Assembly: GCF_017052585.1 (NCBI RefSeq)
Contig: NZ_JAFFHZ010000001.1
Span: 3,215,001 to 3,279,000 of the forward strand
DNA from: Paenibacillus apiarius
GTDB taxonomy: Bacteria > Bacillota > Bacilli > Paenibacillales > Paenibacillaceae
Length of the DNA: 64,000 nucleotides
Direction of reading: 5' to 3'
Shown here piece by piece: positions 1 to 9,590 of the stretch (positions within the stretch are counted from its first letter, which is position 1; the number at the start of each line of letters is the position of its first letter). The notes beneath the pieces were generated by a model. That model was given only the letters and a program-made list of their open reading frames with translations. It had not been told where the DNA came from and did no database searches. A program made the translations under genes and the position numbers.

Positions 1-1122
<1,122 letters not shown>

Positions 1123-1192
1123 CTAATAATAATGATTCTAGAGCAAATGAAACTTTCGCGTTCAGTTTTCAAGGCGCAATCCTTGAATATCT

Positions 1193-1310
1193 GTTTGGTG
1201 ACGATAGCGGAGGGGTTCCACGCGTACCCATCCCGAACACGACCGTTAAGCCCTCCAGCGCCGATGGTACTTGGACCGCAGGGTCCTGGGAGAGTAGGAC
1301 GTTGCCAAGC
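1193..1310 (+). rRNA. rrf: 5S ribosomal RNA
   Basis: A 118-nt segment starts with GTTTGGTGACGATAGCGGAG and ends with GACGTTGCCAAGC, so the ends pair as in 5S helix I. The internal words CCCATCCCGAACACG and AGAGTAGGACG are typical of Firmicute 5S. It follows the 23S gene after a spacer of about 70 nt with no tRNA between or after them, so it closes the operon. Confidence 0.97.
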
Positions 1311-1314
1311 AGAG

Positions 1315-1346
1315 AAACCACTGACATTATGTTAGTGGTTTTTTTG
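1315..1346 (+). terminator. Intrinsic terminator of the rRNA operon
   Basis: AAACCACTGAC and GTTAGTGGTTT form an 11-bp stem (one G-U pair) around a 5-nt loop and run directly into a T-tract. It lies 4 nt after the 5S gene. Confidence 0.93.
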
Positions 1347-1755
1347 CCTTGTCCACAACTTATCCCCATACTTTGTGGACTTGTGAGTAAGTTCGATTGT
1401 TGGCATCATCTTTTGGAAATCATCCACAGGTGAATAAGTCAGCAGATCAGTTGCGAACGCGCTTTGTTTTCCTTGTTTTCATTCACACATTCCTCCACAA
1501 ATGTTTATAACCTATGGGTAAGTTGAGTGTCGTCCACATTTTCATTCATGTATGCTCTAAGGGTGGAAATTAATTGATTTTATTGTATGATCGGATGTGC
1601 AATTAATAAGCTTTGTTATATCCACATGTTAATAAGTTTTCACAACGATACCAACAGCATTATCTTTCAGCATTGTAAGGCAAGCGAAAGTTAATTCGAT
1701 GGGACAGATTCCTTCTTTTTCATACAATAGCAGTAGAGAAAGGAGGTCGAGTCTG
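1347..1755. other. AT-rich spacer with a cluster of DnaA-box-like words
   Basis: There is no credible gene here. The spacer contains TTGTCCACA (1349-1357), TTATCCCCA (1360-1368), TCATCCACA (1420-1428) and ATATCCACA (1618-1626), each one mismatch from the DnaA box TTATCCACA. Weaker copies of the TCCACA core occur at about 1374-1382 (minus strand), 1491-1499 and 1530-1538. The density is notable for about 280 bp, but no box matches exactly and no dnaA or dnaN gene is next to it. A role in DnaA binding is inference. Confidence 0.4.
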
Positions 1756-2676
1756 ATGAGAAGCATCAAACGAGGATATACTATTCATGCATCGGTTCTG
1801 ATTCCGCTGCGCGCGAAGGCTGCACACACGTTCTCCGAACGGAAGCAGCATCCAGAACAGGAATGCGCCGCAACAGAACATCGACCTGAATCCAAGGAAA
1901 TAATCGCCTATAAATCGCGGTCCATTCGGTGGAAGCGTTGGGTTATATATAGTTTGTTAATCACTCTTATTGCCCCGGTGTTGGTTTGGGCCGGGATGGC
2001 TGCCATTGCTCCGGTATGGATGGACCAAGAGAAGCTGGCTGCATTCCGTCAGGAGATTGAACGGGGTGCCGTTACGGTGCAGGGACAGCATCGGGTCCAC
2101 ATTGCGGAAATGCCCGTTTATGTATCGGGTGCGCTGCTCGCAATTGAGGACCATCGATATCGTCTGCATCCTGGCATCGATCCGATCGGAGTGGCACGTT
2201 CGATATGGATTAATGCGACGAGGCAAAAAAAAGTTCAGGGCGGCAGTACCATTACGATGCAGCTGGCACGGAACCTGTTTTTAACGCATGACAAGACGTA
2301 TTCCCGTAAGCTGAAGGAAATGGCAATCGCGGCGAACTTGGAATGGAATTTCAGCAAGCAGGATATTTTGGAAATGTATTTCAATAAAGTATATTTCGGC
2401 CATGGACGTTATGGCATTGAAGATGCGGCACGTTTTTATTTCGGAAAAACGACGGTTACGGACGGTGGGCTGCCGACGATTAATGTGGCGGAAGCGGCGA
2501 TGCTGGTTGGGTTGCTCAAAGCTCCGGAACATTATTCCCCGGCTAAAAATATGGACCTTGCCGTCAAGCGGCAGCGAGTCGTTCTCAAGCGAATGGCCGA
2601 TCTGGATATGATTACGGAAGCGGAGCGGCAACAGGCGTTGAAGACGGAGATTAACGTAGTTGCAAATAAAAAATAA
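1756..2676 (+). CDS. mtgA: Monofunctional biosynthetic peptidoglycan transglycosylase (GT51)
   Basis: This 306-residue protein should polymerise lipid II into glycan strands on the outer face of the membrane. A cytoplasmic N-terminus is followed by one membrane segment at about 62-85. The GT51 signature follows: EDHRY with the catalytic Glu at about 131, then QGGSTITMQLARN at 161-173 and the RKLKE motif. There is no transpeptidase domain, so it is the monofunctional type. I start it at 1756 because AAAGGAGG lies at 1739-1746; an in-frame ATG at 1699 has no such site. It is a single-gene unit with its own terminator. Confidence 0.93.
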   Translation: MRSIKRGYTIHASVLIPLRAKAAHTFSERKQHPEQECAATEHRPESKEIIAYKSRSIRWKRWVIYSLLITLIAPVLVWAGMAAIAPVWMDQEKLAAFRQEIERGAVTVQGQHRVHIAEMPVYVSGALLAIEDHRYRLHPGIDPIGVARSIWINATRQKKVQGGSTITMQLARNLFLTHDKTYSRKLKEMAIAANLEWNFSKQDILEMYFNKVYFGHGRYGIEDAARFYFGKTTVTDGGLPTINVAEAAMLVGLLKAPEHYSPAKNMDLAVKRQRVVLKRMADLDMITEAERQQALKTEINVVANKK

Positions 2677-2682
2677 CAAATG

Positions 2683-2725
2683 GCACACGATTCGGGCAAT
2701 GACCTGGTTCGTGTGTTTTTCTTTT
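2683..2725 (+). terminator. Intrinsic terminator after the transglycosylase gene
   Basis: CACACGA pairs with TCGTGTG, supported by a GGG/CCT inner pairing, and is followed by TTTTTCTTTT. It lies 7 nt after the stop codon. Confidence 0.8.
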
Positions 2726-2763
2726 CTGTTGCAGGATACATATCGTCTAATGATGCCTAGCTG

Positions 2764-2859
2764 CATTCTCCCCTTAACTCAGTGAGGATTGAGATGAAAA
2801 TAGTAGGGCGGGGCATTTTGAATATTTGAATGCTCGTATTCTGAACAAGTGGGAGAGTG
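2764..2859. repeat. Inverted pair of the dispersed 19-bp motif
   Basis: Plus-strand CATTCTCCCCTTAACTCAG (2764-2782) and minus-strand CACTCTCCCACTTGTTCAG (2841-2859) both fit CAYTCTCCC-N6-TCAG. They face each other across 58 bp of AT-rich DNA and could form an extended hairpin. The layout resembles REP/BIME-type elements; function unknown. Confidence 0.65.
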
Positions 2860-2971
2860 TTACTAAGGAACTAGCGCAAGGTTTTGGAGCACGGAACCTA
2901 GTCGAGTCATTCTTTATGGATATGGGCGCATCGTAGTATAATGGAGACAAGAGAGGAGGCATGTCTGCCGG

Positions 2972-3253
2972 ATGAAGGAATGGACGCTTGTCGTATTTAT
3001 TTATTTGCTTATCGTCAATATAGTTGGCTATCAGATGATGGTAATCGATAAGAAACGGGCGGTTAGGCAGCGTTACCGCATTCCTGAGCGCAAGCTGTTC
3101 TTGACGGCATGGCTCGGCGGAGCACTGGGGGTGCTCACGGGAATGTACAATAAACGCCACAAGACGCAGCATGCCGCGTTTACCGCTGGCATCCCGTTTA
3201 TTTTGCTCATTAACATATTTGTGTTTGGTTTCATATTGCTGCGTTTTGGTTAA
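2972..3253 (+). CDS. DUF1294 small membrane protein
   Basis: A 93-residue protein with hydrophobic segments at about 4-24, 46-60 and 70-91 separated by basic loops (KKRAVRQRYRIPERK and NKRHKTQH). This is the layout of the DUF1294 family, whose members are small integral membrane proteins of unknown function. AGAGGAGG at 2952-2959 lies 12 nt before the ATG, slightly long but the only good site. It stands alone between the transglycosylase and the stress-protein gene. Family placement is confident; biochemical role is not known. Confidence 0.85.
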   Translation: MKEWTLVVFIYLLIVNIVGYQMMVIDKKRAVRQRYRIPERKLFLTAWLGGALGVLTGMYNKRHKTQHAAFTAGIPFILLINIFVFGFILLRFG

Positions 3254-3326
3254 AAATAGGTCAAGAGTAAGATGTTATGGTATGATTGTTATATAGCGGT
3301 GACTAATAGAGAGAGTGGTGATAGGT

Positions 3327-3761
3327 ATGGTATTTCAACGCATCTTAGTAGCTTATGACAGTTCAGAACCTTCCCGCAAGGCGTTAGAGCATGCGATTAG
3401 CATTGCGGAAAATAACGCGGCGACGCATTTGCGCGTAGTGCACGTGTTTCAATTCCCGCAGTATTTCGTAGGCACGGCATATGCAACAGCCTCGGCCGAG
3501 ACGAATGAAGAGCTCTATGAATATGCGGAACGCATTCAGCAGGAGGCCGAGCAGAAGACGGCTTTGCTCGGAGAACGTGCGGAAGTCGCGCTGCTGCAGG
3601 GGCCTCCGGGACAGTCGATTGTCGCCGAAGCGGAAGATCATAAGTGCGACCTGATCATCATCGGCAGCCGCGGCTTGAGCGGTTTGAAGGAATTTGTTCT
3701 GGGCAGCGTCAGCCACCACGTGGTGCAGCATGCGAAAGTACCGGTTCTCGTCATGAAATAA
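3327..3761 (+). CDS. Universal stress protein, UspA family
   Basis: A 144-residue single-domain Usp protein, about the usual length. It begins with the first beta strand (FQRILVAYDSSEPS) and ends with the ATP-binding signature G-x2-G-x9-G-S in GSRGLSGLKEFVLGS, followed by the last strand VPVLVMK. The intact signature suggests the ATP-binding subclass. I prefer the ATG at 3327, preceded by GAGTGGTG, over an in-frame GTG at 3315 that falls inside this ribosome-binding region. It is a monocistronic gene with a strong terminator. Usp proteins help survival under stress; its exact role here cannot be read from sequence. Confidence 0.9.
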   Translation: MVFQRILVAYDSSEPSRKALEHAISIAENNAATHLRVVHVFQFPQYFVGTAYATASAETNEELYEYAERIQQEAEQKTALLGERAEVALLQGPPGQSIVAEAEDHKCDLIIIGSRGLSGLKEFVLGSVSHHVVQHAKVPVLVMK

Positions 3762-3776
3762 AGCATCTCTCTACAG

Positions 3777-3816
3777 ACCGGCAATGGGCGGATACCGCAT
3801 CATTGCCGGTTTTTTG
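3777..3816 (+). terminator. Intrinsic terminator after the UspA gene
   Basis: ACCGGCAATG pairs perfectly with CATTGCCGGT around a 14-nt loop and runs into TTTTTT. Confidence 0.93.
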
Positions 3817-3840
3817 CTGCCATGCAAATCGTTATTATCA

Positions 3841-3919
3841 AAAACCGAACAATTATAATGACTAAGTAAATATCATTCGTTTTTAATGGTTGACATCCGC
3901 AGCGGCGCCTTGTTAAACT
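3841..3919 (+). promoter_or_regulatory. PurR box pair and promoter of purEKBC
   Basis: AAAACCGAACAATT (3841-3854) and the inverted ATCATTCGTTTTTA (3872-3885) fit the Bacillus PurBox pair (core CGAAC) in the usual facing arrangement. A sigma-A promoter follows: TTGACA at 3890-3895, an 18-nt spacer and TAAACT at 3914-3919. The same arrangement, including the word CCTTGTTAAACT, recurs before purS. Repression by PurR when PRPP is low is inferred from B. subtilis. Confidence 0.8.
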
Positions 3920-3973
3920 TAAGTTGCACTGATAATTGGCGAATGTTGATTCGCACTACTAACCGAATAATGA

Positions 3974-4043
3974 TTCTCGTATAATTCTGGGAATATGGCC
4001 GGAAGTTTCTACCCAAAGACCGTAAATTTTTGGACTACGAGAA
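3974..4043 (+). ncRNA. Guanine-type purine riboswitch aptamer
   Basis: P1 is formed by TTCTCGT and ACGAGAA. The core words ATAATTCTGGGAATATGG, GTTTCTACCC and CCGTAAATTTTTGGACTACG match the purine riboswitch. The base that pairs with the ligand is C (GGACTAC), which predicts guanine or hypoxanthine and not adenine. It lies in the leader of purE, about 130 nt before a terminator. Confidence 0.95.
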
Positions 4044-4176
4044 TGACGAACATACGGTAGCTTTATTTAGGTTCGCCTTCTGTCTTCATGGAAGGACAGG
4101 AAGTGCGGACTGCATGTCATAGATGGTCTGCCGACCGTTGTTTGCTCATTTCTCATATTGACCAACCGATCACCGT

Positions 4177-4210
4177 TCAGGGGAGACAACTGCTTCCACT
4201 GAATTTTTTT
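4177..4210 (+). terminator. Leader terminator before purE (riboswitch expression platform)
   Basis: TCAG-GGGAG and CTTCC-A-CTGA form a stem with one G-U pair and one bulged A around ACAACTG, followed by seven T residues. It sits about 130 nt after the aptamer, farther than usual, so how ligand binding is passed to this hairpin is not obvious. Confidence 0.75.
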
Positions 4211-4259
4211 GTTTATTTGGATAGGAAAGCATGGAACTTGGCGAAAGCGGGTGGATTAC

Positions 4260-4775
4260 GTGGAGAACGTGACGAACAAGGAACAACAACGCCTGCCGTT
4301 AGTGGGCGTCATTATGGGCAGTACTTCCGATTGGGAGACGATGAAGCTGGCGTGCCAGGTGCTTGCCGAGCTGGGCGTGCCATTCGAGAGCCGCGTCGTC
4401 TCGGCGCACCGGACGCCGGATGAGATGTTCCGCTATGCGGAGACGGCGGTGGAGCGCGGATTGCGCGTCATTATCGCGGGAGCTGGCGGCGCGGCGCATC
4501 TGCCCGGCATGGTGGCGGCGAAGACGGTGCTGCCGGTCATCGGCGTGCCGGTGAAGTCGTCCCATCTAAGCGGGATGGACTCGTTGCTGTCCATCGTGCA
4601 GATGCCAGCCGGCGTGCCGGTAGCGACCGTAGCGATTGGACCGGCGGGAGCGACGAACGCCGGGCTGTTGGCCGTGCAGATGCTTGGCATGCACGATGAG
4701 GCTGTGCGCGCCCGCTTGGAGGCGCGCCGGGAAGCGGTGCGGCAGCAGGTGCAGGCCACGGGGGCGCTCGAATGA
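4260..4775 (+). CDS. purE: N5-carboxyaminoimidazole ribonucleotide mutase (PurE class I)
   Basis: This protein moves the carboxyl group of N5-CAIR to give CAIR in purine synthesis, using the product of PurK. The 171-residue form has the P-loop-like [12 protein letters not shown] at about 20-31 and the active-site word SAHRTPD at about 48-54. Start: GTG at 4260 is preceded by GGGTGG at 7 nt; the frame is open further upstream, but a TTG at 4209 lies inside the terminator T-tract and is not a real start. The stop overlaps purK (ATGA), so the two are translationally coupled. Confidence 0.95.
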   Translation: MENVTNKEQQRLPLVGVIMGSTSDWETMKLACQVLAELGVPFESRVVSAHRTPDEMFRYAETAVERGLRVIIAGAGGAAHLPGMVAAKTVLPVIGVPVKSSHLSGMDSLLSIVQMPAGVPVATVAIGPAGATNAGLLAVQMLGMHDEAVRARLEARREAVRQQVQATGALE

Positions 4776-5989
4776 GGGCGCCTGTGGACGGCTGCACGCT
4801 GCCGGAAGAGCGCAGCTCGCGCGCCGATGCGCCGGTGCTGGCACCCGGCGCGACTGTCGGCGTGCTCGGCGGTGGCCAGCTGGGGCGCATGCTGGCGCTT
4901 GACGGCGTCCGCATGGGCTACCGCTTCGTCGCGCTTGAGCCTGCGCCGGATGCGCCTTGCCGCGACGTGGCGGCGATCATCGCTGCCGACTATGGCGACG
5001 AAGAAGCGGCGCACCGCCTGGCGGCACATTCCGACGTCATCACGTATGAGTTCGAGAACGTGTCTGCCGAAGCGGTCGAGCGGCTGGAGCGCGAAGCGTA
5101 TGTGCCGCAAGGAAGCCGCCTGCTGCGCCTGACGCAGCATCGCCTGCGCGAGAAGGAAGCGCTCAGCGCCGCGGGCGTCCCGGTCGCGCCATACGCGGCC
5201 GTCGCGTCCGCCGCAGAGGTGCGCCAGCGCTTGGCCGCCTTCGGGGGCATGGGCGTGCTGAAGACCGCCACCGGCGGCTACGACGGCAAAGGCCAACGCA
5301 TCCTCCGCCATGAGGATGAGGCAGAGGATGCTTACAATGCCCTCGCTGCGCTAACGCCCAATCTCATATTGGAAGCGTTCATTCCGTTCGTTCACGAGCT
5401 ATCCGTCATCGCGGCTCGCAGTCCGCGAGGTGAAATCGCCACCTTCCCGGTGGCCGAAAATATCCACCGCCATCACATCTTGCATCTATCGATCGTGCCT
5501 GCGCGCATTCCCGCTGCCGTACAGGCGGAGGCGGAGCGACTGGCACGGCGCATCGCCGAAGCGCTTGATGTCGTCGGTCTTATCGCCGTGGAAATGTTCC
5601 ACACTGCAGATGGCCGCCTTATCGTTAATGAGTTGGCTCCGCGCCCGCACAATTCGGGGCATTATACGATGGATGCGTGCCGGACATCCCAGTTCGAGCA
5701 GCACCTGCGGGCGATATGCAACCTGCCGCTCGGGGATACTGCACTGCAATCGCCAGTCGTCATGGCGAATCTGCTCGGCGATCACGCCGCAGACATGGTA
5801 CAATGGTTCCGTGCCGATGATCCGGCCGCGAAGCGATACGGTGTTACGCCGAAGCTTCATTGGTACGGGAAGTCGGAAGCGAAGCTGAAGCGGAAAATGG
5901 GGCATATTAACATTTTAGCGCCTACCATCGACGCTGCGCTTGAATGGATGAAAGAAACGAACATGTGGAGGAACGCAGACAATGATTGA
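4772..5989 (+). CDS. purK: N5-carboxyaminoimidazole ribonucleotide synthase, ATP-grasp
   Basis: This enzyme carboxylates AIR with bicarbonate and ATP, feeding PurE. The N-terminal nucleotide-fold word GGGQLGRM appears at 33-40, followed by the ATP-grasp core ([12 protein letters not shown]) and the C-terminal [14 protein letters not shown] signature. At 405 residues it has about 25 extra N-terminal residues before the first conserved strand, rich in Ala and Pro, compared with most PurK. The ATG overlaps the purE stop by 4 nt. Codon use is strongly GC-ending in the first two thirds. Confidence 0.95.
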   Translation: MRAPVDGCTLPEERSSRADAPVLAPGATVGVLGGGQLGRMLALDGVRMGYRFVALEPAPDAPCRDVAAIIAADYGDEEAAHRLAAHSDVITYEFENVSAEAVERLEREAYVPQGSRLLRLTQHRLREKEALSAAGVPVAPYAAVASAAEVRQRLAAFGGMGVLKTATGGYDGKGQRILRHEDEAEDAYNALAALTPNLILEAFIPFVHELSVIAARSPRGEIATFPVAENIHRHHILHLSIVPARIPAAVQAEAERLARRIAEALDVVGLIAVEMFHTADGRLIVNELAPRPHNSGHYTMDACRTSQFEQHLRAICNLPLGDTALQSPVVMANLLGDHAADMVQWFRADDPAAKRYGVTPKLHWYGKSEAKLKRKMGHINILAPTIDAALEWMKETNMWRNADND

Positions 5990-7280
5990 ACGGTACTCAC
6001 GCCCGGAGATGCGGGCCATTTGGACGGAAGAGAACAAATTTAAAGCCTGGCTTGAAGTCGAACTGTGCGCTTGCGAAGCATGGGCGGAGCTTGGTGTCAT
6101 TCCGAAGGAAGATACGGTGGAGCTGCGCGCGAAGGCAAGCTTCGACATCGATCGGATTATTGAAATCGAGGCGGAAACCCGCCATGACGTAATCGCCTTC
6201 ACCCGTGCGGTCTCGGAGACACTCGGGCCGGAACGGAAATGGGTGCATTATGGTTTAACGTCAACCGACGTGGTAGATACCGCGCTTGGATACTTGATGA
6301 AGCAGGCGAATGAGATTATTGAGCAGGACCTGCTCCGTTTCATTGAAATCCTGAAGAACAAGGCGCTTGAATACAAAGATACGCCAATGATGGGCCGCAC
6401 CCACGGCGTGCATGCGGAGCCGACGACGTTCGGCCTCAAGATGGCGCTTTGGTATGCGGAAATGCAGCGCAACCTGGAACGGTTCCGCCAAGCGGCGGAC
6501 GGCGTCCAGTACGGCAAAATTTCCGGAGCGGTCGGCACTTACGCGAACATTGACCCGTCCGTAGAGAAATTCGTCTGCGAGAAGCTCGGCACGAAGCCGG
6601 CTCCGATTTCCACACAGACGCTGCAGCGCGACCGCCATGCCGAATATATGGCTACGCTGGCGCTGATCGCGACTTCGCTTGATAAGTTTGCGACCGAAGT
6701 TCGCGCCCTGCAGAAGAGTGAATTCCGCGAAGTGGAGGAAGCGTTCGCGAAAGGCCAGAAGGGTTCATCCGCGATGCCGCATAAACGCAATCCAATCGGC
6801 AGCGAGAACATTTCCGGCTTGTCACGCGTTATGCGCGGCTACATGCTCTCCGCTTACGAGAACGTGCCGTTGTGGCATGAGCGCGATATTTCGCACAGCT
6901 CGGTAGAGCGCATCATTTTGCCGGATGCGACGATGCTGATGAACTACATGCTGAACCGCTTCATGAACATCGTGAAAAATTTGACGGTGTTCCCGGAAAA
7001 TATGAAACGAAACATGCAGCGCACGTTCGGCGTGCCATTCTCCGGCCGTGTCATGACGAAGCTCATCGATCATGGCTGGAGCCGCGAGCAAGCATATGAC
7101 ACGGTACAGCCACGCGCCATGCAGGCATGGGAAGAGCAGCGGAGCTTCCGCGATATTATTGAGAGCACGCCGGAGATTACGTCCGTGCTGAGCGCGGACG
7201 AGATTGCAGATGCGTTCAACCCGACGTGGCATTTGAAGCACGTGGATACGATTTTCAAGCAAGTGGGATTGATGGAATAG
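5982..7280 (+). CDS. purB: Adenylosuccinate lyase
   Basis: PurB splits SAICAR to AICAR and adenylosuccinate to AMP, both with release of fumarate. The 432-residue protein has the fumarase/aspartase-superfamily signature [11 protein letters not shown] at 261-271, the [11 protein letters not shown] region at about 91-101 and the catalytic His in GRTHG (His141). The ATG overlaps the purK stop by 8 nt and follows a GTGGAGGAACG ribosome-binding site. It is the third gene of purEKBC. Confidence 0.97.
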   Translation: MIERYSRPEMRAIWTEENKFKAWLEVELCACEAWAELGVIPKEDTVELRAKASFDIDRIIEIEAETRHDVIAFTRAVSETLGPERKWVHYGLTSTDVVDTALGYLMKQANEIIEQDLLRFIEILKNKALEYKDTPMMGRTHGVHAEPTTFGLKMALWYAEMQRNLERFRQAADGVQYGKISGAVGTYANIDPSVEKFVCEKLGTKPAPISTQTLQRDRHAEYMATLALIATSLDKFATEVRALQKSEFREVEEAFAKGQKGSSAMPHKRNPIGSENISGLSRVMRGYMLSAYENVPLWHERDISHSSVERIILPDATMLMNYMLNRFMNIVKNLTVFPENMKRNMQRTFGVPFSGRVMTKLIDHGWSREQAYDTVQPRAMQAWEEQRSFRDIIESTPEITSVLSADEIADAFNPTWHLKHVDTIFKQVGLME

Positions 7281-7330
7281 AAGGGTAAGGCCGCTTTTGA
7301 TTCGCATCATGCTTGGGGGAGGCTGTTAAC

Positions 7331-8212
7331 GTGTCAACCGTAGCGATATCATCCGCAGCAGATTTGGTGAAAGCGCCGCTTGTGTACAAGGGGAAGGTGC
7401 GCGAGCTGTATGATTTGGGGGAACATTTCCTCATCGTGGTGACGGACCGTATTTCGGCGTTCGACTATGTGCTGGACCCGGCTGTTCCTGAGAAAGGCAG
7501 CGTGCTGAACCGTTTGAGCGCATTTTGGTTCGAAGAGACGAAGCCGCTTATTGGCAATCACGTCGTGCATACCGATGTGGAACGGCTTGGCGGGATTGTC
7601 ACGGACAAGGAACTGCTGCGCGACCGCATCATGGTGACGAAGAAGGCGGAGCGCATCGATATTGAGTGCGTCGTGCGCGGCTACATTACCGGCGGAGGCT
7701 GGCGCCAATACAAGCAGACGCAGGCCGTGAACGGTATCGGGCTGCCTGCCGGACTGCGGAAGAACGAGCGCTTTCCTGCGCCGCTGTTCACGCCAGCGGC
7801 GAAGAACGACGTCGGCCATGATGAAGATATTTCATTCGCGCGCATGCAGGAACTGGTTGGGACGGAGCTGGCGGACAAGCTGCGCGACAAAAGCATCATG
7901 CTATATGAGCATGCCCGCGCATATTGCGAGGAGCGGGGCATCATTCTGGCAGATTGCAAATTCGAGTTCGGCCTCGTTGACGGCAAGCCAATCCTGATCG
8001 ATGAAATTTTCACGCCGGATTGCTCCCGTTTTTGGGCGAAGGAAAACTATGCGCTCGATATTGAAATCGACAGCATGGATAAGGAGCCTGTGCGCACCTA
8101 TTTGGCGCATTCGGACTGGGATCAGAACAGCAAGCCAGATCCGCTGCCGCAGCACGTCGTTGACGAGACGACGCGCCGGTATGTGGACATTTGGATAAGA
8201 TTGACGAACTAG
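7331..8212 (+). CDS. purC: SAICAR synthase (PurC), long form
   Basis: PurC joins CAIR with aspartate using ATP to give SAICAR. Key words are YKGKVRELYD near the N-terminus, VTDRISAFDYVL, VRGYITGGGW and the C-terminal DCKFEFG...ILIDEIFTPDCSRFW. I start at GTG 7331, because GGGGGAGG at 7314-7321 gives a 9-nt spacing; this makes 293 residues. That is longer than the roughly 240-residue B. subtilis and E. coli enzymes and closer in size to yeast Ade1. A strong terminator follows, so this transcription unit ends here instead of running into purS. Confidence 0.95.
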   Translation: MSTVAISSAADLVKAPLVYKGKVRELYDLGEHFLIVVTDRISAFDYVLDPAVPEKGSVLNRLSAFWFEETKPLIGNHVVHTDVERLGGIVTDKELLRDRIMVTKKAERIDIECVVRGYITGGGWRQYKQTQAVNGIGLPAGLRKNERFPAPLFTPAAKNDVGHDEDISFARMQELVGTELADKLRDKSIMLYEHARAYCEERGIILADCKFEFGLVDGKPILIDEIFTPDCSRFWAKENYALDIEIDSMDKEPVRTYLAHSDWDQNSKPDPLPQHVVDETTRRYVDIWIRLTN

Positions 8213-8262
8213 GGCATTAGGGGAGCTAGCCGCACGGGTAGCGCGAAGCAGGGACCCATAGA

Positions 8263-8298
8263 AGCATCGCACGGCATGAGCCGAGCGATGCTTTTTTT
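8263..8298 (+). terminator. Intrinsic terminator ending purEKBC
   Basis: AGCATCGC pairs perfectly with GCGATGCT around ACGGCATGAGCCGA and is followed by seven T residues. Confidence 0.92.
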
Positions 8299-8315
8299 GT
8301 GTTAACAAATACAAA

Positions 8316-8344
8316 TTGACTTCTTGCTCAACTAGTGATAAATT
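8316..8344 (+). promoter_or_regulatory. Sigma-A promoter for the amidohydrolase-metNIQ operon
   Basis: TTGACT (8316-8321), a 17-nt spacer and TAAATT (8339-8344) form a near-consensus promoter 60 nt before the gene. I see no SAM riboswitch or T-box in the short leader, although such elements often control met transporters in Firmicutes. Confidence 0.65.
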
Positions 8345-8404
8345 AATTCATACTAAGTTTATAGGAATTTACTAATTTAAATCATGCTAAGGATAGTGAT
8401 AGAG

Positions 8405-9580
8405 ATGAGAGGCCAACTGATTGACGAGTTAGGAGAGCAATATGATCAAATCGTTGCTTGGCGCAGGCATTTGCATCAGCATCCCGAACTTTCGTTTCAA
8501 GAAACGAATACGGCAAAGTTTATTGCCGAGCAGCTCGCAAGTTTCGGAATCGAAGTGAAAGCGGGTGTAGGAGGAGGCGGTGTTATCGGATATTTGCGCG
8601 GCAAGCAAGCGGGACCGGCGATTGCATTCCGTGCCGATTTCGATGCGCTTCCGATTCACGAGGAGAACGATGTTCCTTACAAATCGTCCGTCGATGGAGT
8701 TATGCATGCTTGCGGACATGACGGGCATACGTCCACGCTGCTTGGTGTGGCCAAAGTGCTGAGCGGCTATCGGGAGCAGCTTCATGGAACACTCGTATTT
8801 ATCTTTCAGCATGCCGAAGAGAAACCGCCTGGCGGCGCTAAATTGATGATCGAAGACGGCGCTCTAGACGGAGTGGACTATATATACGGAGCTCACTTGT
8901 CGAGCGAGATCCCGCTCGGACAGATTGGATTGCGGGAAGGGGCCTTCATGGCAGCGGCCGATGCTTTTGCCATTACGATTCAGGGCAAGGGCGGGCACGG
9001 CGCCAAGCCGCATCAGACCGTGGACGCGCTTGTTATCGGCAGTCAGGCCGTGCAAGCCTTGCAGCACATTGTGGCCCGCCGCGTGAATCCGCTTCACTCT
9101 GCTGTCGTGACAGTCGGTGTCTTTCAAGCCGGCAATGCTTTTAATGTCATTGCGGATAAAGCGCGAATGGAGGGAACGGTACGCACGTTCGATCAGGCCG
9201 TCCGCGGGCAAATCGAAGCGGATATCCGCACGATAACGAAAGGCATCAGCGAAGCGAACGGCGCAGGCCACGACGTTGCGTATACGTACGGTTATCCCGC
9301 GCTCATCAATCCGCACGCGGAGACGGCGCAGCTTCGCGACATCATTGCGAACCTGTTGGGCAACGATGTTTTCTATGATCAACAACCGTCTATGGGGGCT
9401 GAGGATTTCGCTTACTATCTGCAACACAAGCCAGGGGCTTTTTTTAACGTAGGTTCTAAAAATGAGAGTCCAGATACGGCATATCCGCACCATCATCCGC
9501 GTTTTGATATCGATGAGCAGGCTTTGCTCGTTGCAGGCAATATATTTGTAGCGCTGGCAGCTCATTATTTACTTAAATGA
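8405..9580 (+). CDS. M20 family amidohydrolase (N-acyl-amino-acid hydrolase type)
   Basis: A 391-residue metallopeptidase-like hydrolase. Metal-binding words are HACGHDGHT and HAEEKPPGG, with QGKGGHGAKPH in the dimerisation lid and SMGAEDFAYY near the end, as in the YxeP/HipO/IAA-amino-acid hydrolase group. The ATG at 8405 is preceded by AAGGA (8389-8393); an ATG at 8384 lacks a site. It is the first gene of an operon with metNIQ. A likely job, by inference, is removing an acyl group from an imported N-acyl amino acid, perhaps N-acyl methionine or cysteine. Confidence 0.88.
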   Translation: MRGQLIDELGEQYDQIVAWRRHLHQHPELSFQETNTAKFIAEQLASFGIEVKAGVGGGGVIGYLRGKQAGPAIAFRADFDALPIHEENDVPYKSSVDGVMHACGHDGHTSTLLGVAKVLSGYREQLHGTLVFIFQHAEEKPPGGAKLMIEDGALDGVDYIYGAHLSSEIPLGQIGLREGAFMAAADAFAITIQGKGGHGAKPHQTVDALVIGSQAVQALQHIVARRVNPLHSAVVTVGVFQAGNAFNVIADKARMEGTVRTFDQAVRGQIEADIRTITKGISEANGAGHDVAYTYGYPALINPHAETAQLRDIIANLLGNDVFYDQQPSMGAEDFAYYLQHKPGAFFNVGSKNESPDTAYPHHHPRFDIDEQALLVAGNIFVALAAHYLLK

Positions 9581-9590
9581 GGTAGGTATT

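Noticed and set aside
1311..1755. tRNA genes after 5S
   Set aside because: No cloverleaf or TTCGA-type T-loop is seen; the rRNA operon ends at its terminator.
2774..3172. 132-codon minus-strand frame
   Set aside because: It overlaps the DUF1294 gene, has no ribosome site and contains the 19-bp motif pair.
4209..4259. Longer PurE N-terminus starting at TTG 4209
   Set aside because: The codon lies in the terminator T-tract; GTG 4260 has a site and gives a normal PurE.
8299..8404. SAM riboswitch, T-box or CymR site before the amidohydrolase-metNIQ operon
   Set aside because: The leader is too short for a riboswitch or T-box, and the GGAATT word near 8363 is too little to call a CymR box.
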